The position numbers were made by a program, and so were the translations under genes. Of a stretch of 64,000 bases of DNA, positions 25,601 through 34,600 are shown piece by piece. The notes under the pieces were generated by a model that saw only the letters and a list, made by a program, of their open reading frames with translations, searched no databases and was not told the origin of the DNA. Source of the DNA: Bolinopsis microptera. Taxonomy: Eukaryota; Ctenophora; Tentaculata; Lobata; Bolinopsidae. The stretch lies in contig NC_087077.1 of NCBI RefSeq assembly GCF_026151205.1, forward strand, positions 16,528,983-16,592,982, written 5' to 3'. Positions within the stretch are counted from its first letter, which is position 1, and the number at the start of each line of letters is the position of its first letter.

Positions 25601-28600
25601 TTTGCTTCTATGACAACGAATTATGTAACGATAACCACAAAACCAAATGCTGCCCTGTAACCGTTACGGTTAATGACACAAAATATTTAATTATTTAAAT
25701 GTAAATGTTCAGTGGTAAATGTAACCGTCGCGTTGTTCAATATGTCCAGTATAATAATAATATAAGTTGTACGTGGACTTCTTGTGCGTATGTTAGTAAA
25801 TAACTTTTTAATTTCATACGCAATTTAATAACATCATTCGATCACCTAATTATTATTTCATGTAATAAAGTTAATCAAATAGTGCATGGTTTAAAGATGT
25901 TTATGTCACAATAATTCCGTTGACTTAACTTTGCTGCACATCTACTGAACTATGATTACATTATATTATATATTTTATTACTGATGTACAGTAAAACCCT
26001 GATTTACCGCGATTTACCGCGGCCATCTTAAATAGGGCTTAACATACATAATGTAAACTAACAAAACCCCGATTTACCGCAAACCCCGATTTACGGCGGA
26101 TGTTTTCATTCCCCCAAACTCCGCGTTAAATCGGGATTTTCCTTTAATTACAAAATTAAAAATAGTTTATTAAAATCTTAAGGTAAATGTTGCATTGCAA
26201 AATGGAATAGCTACAATTTTATGGTAACTGCTGCATATTTCGAAAATCTACTTGAATGGATCGTTGAGAATACGAACCCCATACGAACTAACGAAAACCT
26301 GTAATATTTAAGTTATGGCCTTGGGTGTTTATACCAGGAACAGGGTTAGAAAATAATCAAAATTCAGAGGTGATTTGATTATATAATGCGACGAGGACTA
26401 GAAAAACAAAGTCAAAGAATGCAGGAAATGCAGGAATGAGGAGATGGGATGGAAATGAGGAGATGGGATGGACATTTAATCGGAATTTATCCCGTACACG
26501 TACCATATTTCGACTCTCGATTAGTACTAAGACAAATTATTGTGCTCGAACACTTATTGACTTATAAATTGGTATTCTTGAGATCCTTGAGACTTAAGGA
26601 CAATATTCATAGTTACGGTATCTGTTCCAGACTTCAGTCGATCGAACCGAATCAACCGCTTATCTTTATATTCTTAGAGACAGTTGTTGTGACTTGTGAC
26701 TTGTGGGACAGGTCATTTTTTTGTACAAGTTCTTTTGCATCCCAAAAATAACTCTAATTTATAAAAACGGATCTTGTCTCCAAGCCTTACTCCCTAACCT
26801 AAAAGCTAAAACTAATTTGCGTCCGCAAAACTAATTTGGACAATTTCCAGAATTCTGTTACTAAAAATAAAACCATCATATCTCTCCCTTCAGTGGACGG
26901 ATCTCAGAGTAGCGATGTTGGGTAACGTTGACGCGGGTAAGAGTACTCTATGTGGGGTGCTGACACACGGCGAGCTGGATAACGGAGCCGGTAAAGCTCG
27001 TCTCAACTTGTTCAGACATCTCCACGAGATTCAGAGCGGACACACCAGCAGTATCAGTAGGGAGATACTGGGCTTTGATAAGCAGGGCCGGGTAAGTTCA
27101 CAGCTCTGGGTCGTGTATTTAGTGCTTTAGTGGTGTTTTGCAAGAACAACTGAAAATTTATGTTGTTTCAGTCTATTTTTGCAGACTTTTGATATAAAGT
27201 GATTTTGCGCTCAACAACTGTCAGTGATACATGATAGAAATGAGCAGCACGAGTACTTTGTTAGTAAGCAATCAGCAAACGAGCGATGAGAGGTATCTGA
27301 CAATCCGAGAGAGCAATGTACAAGCTGCAAGTTAAAGTGGCGACCTGCGGACTTGTCTTGAGCAGCATGCTAGCTCAAATACTTGGCACGTACAACGAAT
27401 TCAATCAAACAGCGATGCAGCTATTAAAGATTTAAAGTCACAAACAATGTCAGCTGCATAACGCACATGGCAGGATTAACTTGAAATGTAATACAATATA
27501 CATATAGCGGGGGAGACAGAGAGAGAGGGAGAAGCTTTAACTAGTCGAGAACGTCATTATACTGTTAACTGCATAATTGATTTCGACTTGTCTCCACATG
27601 TGCTGCACTGGTAGTGGTGACTCAGGACTCTGCGCAAAGCTACTGTATGAGTTGAAGTGTATGTTCCTACAGGAATGCTATGATTTGAAGTGTATGTTCC
27701 TACAGGAATGCTATGTTGGGTTTAATCTAGATTATGGAAAAAGAAAGGCCTCGAATTTTGGGTCCATGAATATTCTAGCAATTTTTTTAAGGCTTCCCGC
27801 AGGAGGCCAGAGTCCGTTGATCTTAACAGAGAGAGAGAGAGCTAGCGATTTTCTTGAAAACAGAAACTAGAATTACAGGTTGAAATGTCCTAGTCAGGCT
27901 TCAGTGGATTAAATGAACTGCTAAAATGTTCACTGAGTTAATACTATGCCCGAACATGGTGCTCATGTGGCCTTGAAAACGGAGGCAGACTGTTCACCCT
28001 TCTAGAATATTCCTATCTAATTTAGCATTTTCTGTCATACTTCTAGAAAATTCGAGCTCGGAAACGTGACCTACCTCTACACAGAACGGTTACTTAGGCA
28101 AACTTAATTTTATCAAATATAACGACTAACGAGTATGTCGCGTCATGTATTTCTTATTTTTTAAGTAATATTACTAACATAATATTATTAACATAACATA
28201 TTATAACAAATATCATCATCTTCAGATGTTCAACTACGAGAACCACAGTATTGAGAGTATTCTGGATTGTTCTTCTAAGATAATCACCTTCATTGATCTG
28301 GCGGGTTCCCAGAAGTACCTGAAGACCACGGTGTTCGGGTTGACAGGGACACTGTCCTGATTATGCGGCCTTGGTCGTCAATTCTAAACAAGGACTAGGT
28401 GGGTGATAACTGCTTATTAATTAGGGCATGTTCATTACTGTATATTAATTAGGGCATATGTTAAGTGATAACTGTATCTTATCGATTTTATGATGTTTAA
28501 CATTTATTAAATCTTAGAATTGACGGTTTACCTCACACCTCGGTGGACTTTTTAGCACTTAGATTCCCAGAAAAAAGATTTACAAGATTTACAAATTAGA

Positions 28601-31600
28601 ATCTATATTAATACGTGAGGGTAATGTCAGATTTTAGAAACACGTTATCACATTGCATGTTTAAGGAAACATAAAATCGTGCCAGCAAATCCTATTGAAT
28701 TTCTGTTGCATCCTGTTTGTTGGAAAACTAAAAACTGTGATAATTAAATAAATAAAAGTGCAGATCTTATTGGATTTTGGAAATTTGCCAGTGAAATTTG
28801 TTTTGATATACAGTAAGACACCATGTATTGGATGGATTCTTATTTCTTAGGAATTACTTACGTCTCTAGTCTAGAAAATATAAAAATATTCAGGATTTCT
28901 TAAAATCTAATCTTCTTTGTCATTGACTGGTATCGTGGTCAGGGCACACCCGGCATACAACATAAAAATAACTTTCCATAACCAGTATCTCAAATTATAA
29001 CATGCTAATTTGTATCTCTTTTTAGAAGATGATATTCTCTGAATAAGCCATGATAACAATATCAAAACTACAGAACGTCAGTGACAGTAGATTAAACAAG
29101 CTTTTTATGTCTGATATGACTATGTATAACGTAACATGTCACAAGTGTCCGGCAGTATCCATGTAGCCCGACAGTTGTTCCCGAACAGAGTACCGCGACA
29201 ATTGACCCCCTGACAATTGACCCCCTATGTTATTACACTGGGTCAATTGTCGCGAAATCTAGGACATAGTACGACAATTGACCCCCCGACAATTGACCCC
29301 CATGTAATTACACTGGGGTCAATTGATCGGGTCAGGGTCAGGGTCAGGGTCAGGGTCAGGGTCAGGGTCAGGGTCAGGGTCAGGGTCAGGGTCAGGGTCA
29401 GGGTCAGGGTCAGGGTCAGGGTCAGGGTCAGGGTCAGGGTCAGGGTCAGGGTCATGAAACAGTTGTTCATGAAACAGTTGTTCATGAAACATTTGTTTAT
29501 GAAACAGTTGTTCATAAAACTGTTCGTGAACAAATGTTCGTGAACAACTGTTCGTGTACAACTGTTCTTGTACAAATTTTCGTGTACAACTGTTTGGGGG
29601 TGGGCGACAATAGACCCCCCGACAATAGACCCCTGACCCTGACCCTGACCCTGACCCTGACCCTGACCCTGACCCTGACCCTGACGCTGACCCTGACCCT
29701 GACCCTGACCCTGACCCTGACCATGACCCTGACCCTGACCTTGAACCTGACCCTAACCCTATAGTACATATACAGGGTAGTGTTGGTTATGTGCCTAACC
29801 TGGTGAGCACACTGTGCTATCCTTGCTGTACGGCTAGTTAAACAAGGAATTGAAACTGTTGGGCTCGGTGCAGACCAACCTACCTGTGGCTAAAAACCAA
29901 TACATACATAATACATACATACAGATAGACAGACAGAAAAAATCTTTCGAATTCTATTATAGATAAGATTGTAATATCATGATAACATTGTCCCCCCTCA
30001 GTTGGTACATTTCGGGAGCACCTTGGTCTGACTGTTGCCCTGAGGGTCCTATCCTTTGTGTGTATCACTAAGATAGACGGTACTGCTCCTGCTACTGTTA
30101 GAAGGTAAGGGAGGATAAATAAATCGGTATTTTCTAAATCAGTAGAAGATGAACGCTCGAAATAAAGGGGTGGTATGTGACCCAGTTGTGAAGTTGTTAG
30201 AAAAAAGTTTAGCTCAAATTAGGAGAAGGAAAAATAATCTTTGAGGTCAATTCCGGACAATAATCTTTATGGAATAAAAACCAACGTCTTTTCAAAACTC
30301 TGTTATTGCCGCCCCTCTAATAGCAGACTGTCCCAGGTGCAGACATCAGATAGAGAGCATCTTAAGAGGCCCCGCTGTGAGGAGACCAGCTTACGTAGTG
30401 ACAACTCTCTCTGAGGCAGAGGATGCTGCTCTCCAGATACGAGAACGGTAATTTTATTGAGCTGTACTAGTTGTTATCTTTGTGTTGCTTGGTGTTACCG
30501 GGATGACGTGTCAGGAAATGTAGAGTAAGGCAAAAATATTATAAATAAGAAGAAGAAAATCGATAAATTAATGATATATTAATTTCCAATATGCTTCAGG
30601 ACACCTGTTTTCATGGTTTCAGCGGTAACAGGGGACAACCTCTCACTTCTACACCACTTCTTATCACGGCTACAACCTGCTCTGTCTAAAGAAGCTCGCT
30701 CTCTGGCTTTGCAAGGTTTAACACATTTAATTTAGTCGAATTAGTTTTTCTACATTTTAGCTTATTCTTGGTCGTTCTTATAAGGTTGACAGGTTTACAA
30801 GGTTTACAAGGTTTTCAGGTTTACAGGTTTACAGGTTTACAAGGTTTACAGGTTTACAGTTTTACAAGTTTTACAAGGTTTACACGGTTTACAAGGTGAC
30901 TCAAAGTGACTCACCTACATACTCCTAATAGTAACACTAACATGTTATGTGATTTATTGGAAACACCTTTTTATCCTTGATTCTACAAACTCTTTCTCGA
31001 CTGTTATCCTAATCCTGGGTACATAATCATATTTCATCTTAATGTTTTGTATTTCAGCTGCCCCTAGGTTCTCCGTGGACGGGGTTCTAACAGTGACTGG
31101 TCAGGGTACCATCATCACTGGTCTTACAACACGGTAATTAAAAGGACATAAAACATATTGTCTAGATTGTAGTGTCAGTACTTTAGGTTGGCTCCTGGGT
31201 TTGGTATTGTTATTTTTACTGATTTCAGGTACCAATTTTAATCGATAAACTTAATCGAATTATTAAAAAATCTCTAGTCGATGGCTAAGTTGCAGTGATT
31301 CCCTCGATTTTATCCTAAGTTAAAATGTACAATTGTGATAATATATAAAACGATTACAAGAGCCTAGCTCTATCAGAAAATATCAGAAATAAAAGTGCGA
31401 TTTAAAATTATCACACCGGAAATCGTTCAAAAAATCATGATAGGTAAAAAAGGCGCAACTTTTTTTTTATCAATAAACTTTCAAATTGTTACACAAATAC
31501 ATCATTTTATTTCAAAGAAAATATCGCCGAATGACCTTACATGCCTTGACAAGTGACCGAGTGTAAACAAAATAAGGGACACCGAAACACCAGTTGACCA

Positions 31601-34600
31601 GTAAACTGATCATAGCAATGTGACTGTTAAATATAACATAAACAAATGGTTTTCCTACATCCATTATCACAAAATGGTAACAACCAGCCCTTGGAAATGG
31701 ATGCACGCAATTAGCAACACGAAATTAGCCGAATTATCGACACGCAATTAGCAACCCCATCTAGACGGTCGCGATTAGATTACGACCGTTCTGTGTACAT
31801 GCTTATACGTTTCTGTTTTATGAGTAAGCTGCGGGATTGTGAAAGTAAGCTAAAACGATATTTAAGCTGTTTATGCTTTCGGATTCGAGTTAGTTTTGGT
31901 TTTAAAGTATTCGTGAAGATAATATAAAGATTTGAAGTACAAACTTGTGCATCTTAACTTTAAATACTTACCATTAAAATCGAAATCAGCATTTGCAAAT
32001 GAACACAGAACGGTGGAAATCCAATCGCGACCTAGCTAGACGGCACGTAACGCGTCACGTAATCGATTACGATATGCCGTTTAGTTAAGACCAAAGACCA
32101 AGGCCTTCATCTCGTACTGCGGTCTGTCCGCAGTTCGTGCCGTCTAGCTGAACCTTAGACAAAATCATCATAAACTTCACGAAAAGCCGGTAAAAGGGCT
32201 AATGTGAGTTATGGACATAGCTAACAGCTTGCAAGAATACACGGTAGAAGCTAGAAAGAGTGCAGCCCTTAACACGGTCTCAGAGATATTTGTTCACTAA
32301 ATTCATTTTTCAATATTCGAGAGATCTAAATTTATTATTTCATCTGCATAATATCCAAATTTCTTTAGTCGTTCAGCCGGGGGGGGGGGGGGGGGGGGGG
32401 ATCAGGTACCAAGTGCCGTACGTGACGTCGACTAAGACTTTGGAATTTACAAAAAAGACCCACCCACCCCCTTCCCGGTACAAACTGTTTTTTTTTTTCG
32501 GATAATATTTAGGACACCCACCCCTTTTGCGGTACTTACTGTTGAGAAATCACGGTACTAACTGTGTCTTGGTATATAACATAAGATACCCACCCATACG
32601 TTGCTTTAATTTTAAACAGCTCATTAAACATTGGGAAATGGGCAAATTATACCCATTATTTAGTAGGGGTTTTGTTGTCAAAACCCATTCCCAAAATTGA
32701 AATATGAGGTAAAATGGGTTTTTTAGTACCTTGTACTAACTGTTTTTCTAGGAAATGACTAACTGTTTTTCTGGGAAATGAGCAGCAGACCCACCACTTA
32801 GTACAAAAGTACTAAAGCTTCTGCGTTTTGGAATAAAATATGACCCACCCCCCCCCCCCCCCCCCCCTCTGATTTACCTTGCACGTGCCCCCTCCTGGAA
32901 AATAGTTGGGTCGCAACGTGAGACAAGATTCGCTTGTCAATTGTTATTGTTAATGGAATAACCCGGCGCGCACTACTTCATAATTCATATGTCATAGCAA
33001 TTGCCTCGGGCTAATATTTCGAGAAGAAAGCGGCTCGCGCTACTTCGAAGAAATTTAGACGAGTATCATCCGTCAAAGATTCGCCCCCGTTGAAGTTATT
33101 CATTTATTTTTATAAATAAATTTATATTCATTTATTTTTATAAATTCGTTCTGCAGATTCAGATTGCGTGCTCTCCGATTCACCTTGCTCGTGTCCCCTG
33201 ATAATAAGTTGAAATAGAAAGTAACCATCGAAAATAATTAAATTTGACAAAACGCGCTGATCACACCCAGCAAATAAACCAACCCCTGAGTAGTTCAGAC
33301 TTGGCAGATTTTAAGTAAAGGTACGAAGCGTGGACCCTGGGCTTATTTAACTCTTTTCTCAATTATAAATTATAATGTATAACTGATAGTGATAATAACT
33401 CTCTTTCGCTCAGAGGGACGATACGTGAGGAGGACACAATGTTGCTGGGACCCTTTGATGACAAGTCCTACGAAGAGGTAAAGGTGGCCAGTATCCAGTG
33501 TAACAGACTACCCAGACGTCTTGCTAAGTGTGGTCAGAGCGTCAGTCTGGGGTTCCATAAACTCGGTTAGTTCGGCAATTTAGTTCGTCATTAATATTTG
33601 CAATTAGTTCGTCATTAATATTTGATATTATGTTAAATGAAGTGGAAACAGTCATGATTAGTATTCAATATGTTAAATGAAGTGGAAACAGTCATGATCG
33701 GTACGTGAAGTAAACTTAAAACTTGGTACAAGGAGAAAAACGATATGTTTTGTTGGCAATACTCCAGTGAAACGATGTGGCTCTCATCTATTTCTATCAT
33801 AGAAATTCTATGGAAACAATCATAATCAGTGCGTGAAATATCCTTGGAAAGAGAGGGAAAAGTTTCTCTTTTGGCGATACTCCAGTGATACGATGGTGTT
33901 TAGTGATAGAGTTCCATATATAATGAACGTTCGGAACTGTCAACTGATACTTATGTGTATCGATAAGTTCCTGCTTGTCAGTTGTCATCCCCTAAAAACT
34001 AAGAGTTACGTTCAGGAATTACGGGGGAATAAGTAATTCAGGGTATAGTTGTGCATGGCTGAACAGGTTAGATTGGTATTGGAACAAAGCCAAATTTAAC
34101 TGACATCTGACGACGAGAAGATATGACCCTAGTCTATGACCATTCTATGTAACAAGGCCAAATTTAACGCTCCAGTAATAATTGAATAACTGGCGGTGAA
34201 CATCCAGGGCCTGTGACCCTAGTCCCTGTTCAGCCTTTAATAAGCATCCAGATCACGGTAGGTGTATACGGAGACAGGCACGTATTATCCAAAAATATGC
34301 TGATATCTGAAACTTGTACGAGGTCGGGGTAACTATCGGAGGGTGATTGGATTAAATTGTTTGAGCGGTATTTAGACTAGACTTTTCATAAGAACAGTAA
34401 AATCATTCTACATTAACCGTTATCCGATCCTATAAATTTGCGAGGTAAGGCACCTTGTACCTAGTAACGACTAAGGAGCCGTATGAGTATGCAGTTGATA
34501 GGAAATCACAAAAGGCAATTATGCCATATTATCTTATATGATATGTGCAGGATCACAAATCGTCTGATTCGGCTTGTTTTGGAGTAACTCCAAATTGGAG

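Noticed and set aside
29217-29769. Arg-Val, Leu-Thr and Asp-Pro repeat proteins
   Set aside because: Products of the TCAGGG/CCCTGA arrays, open in several frames at once.
32379-32867. G22 to C20 interval as a second poly-G-ended element
   Set aside because: Sequences just inside the two tracts are not inverted copies and no shared flanking duplication was found.
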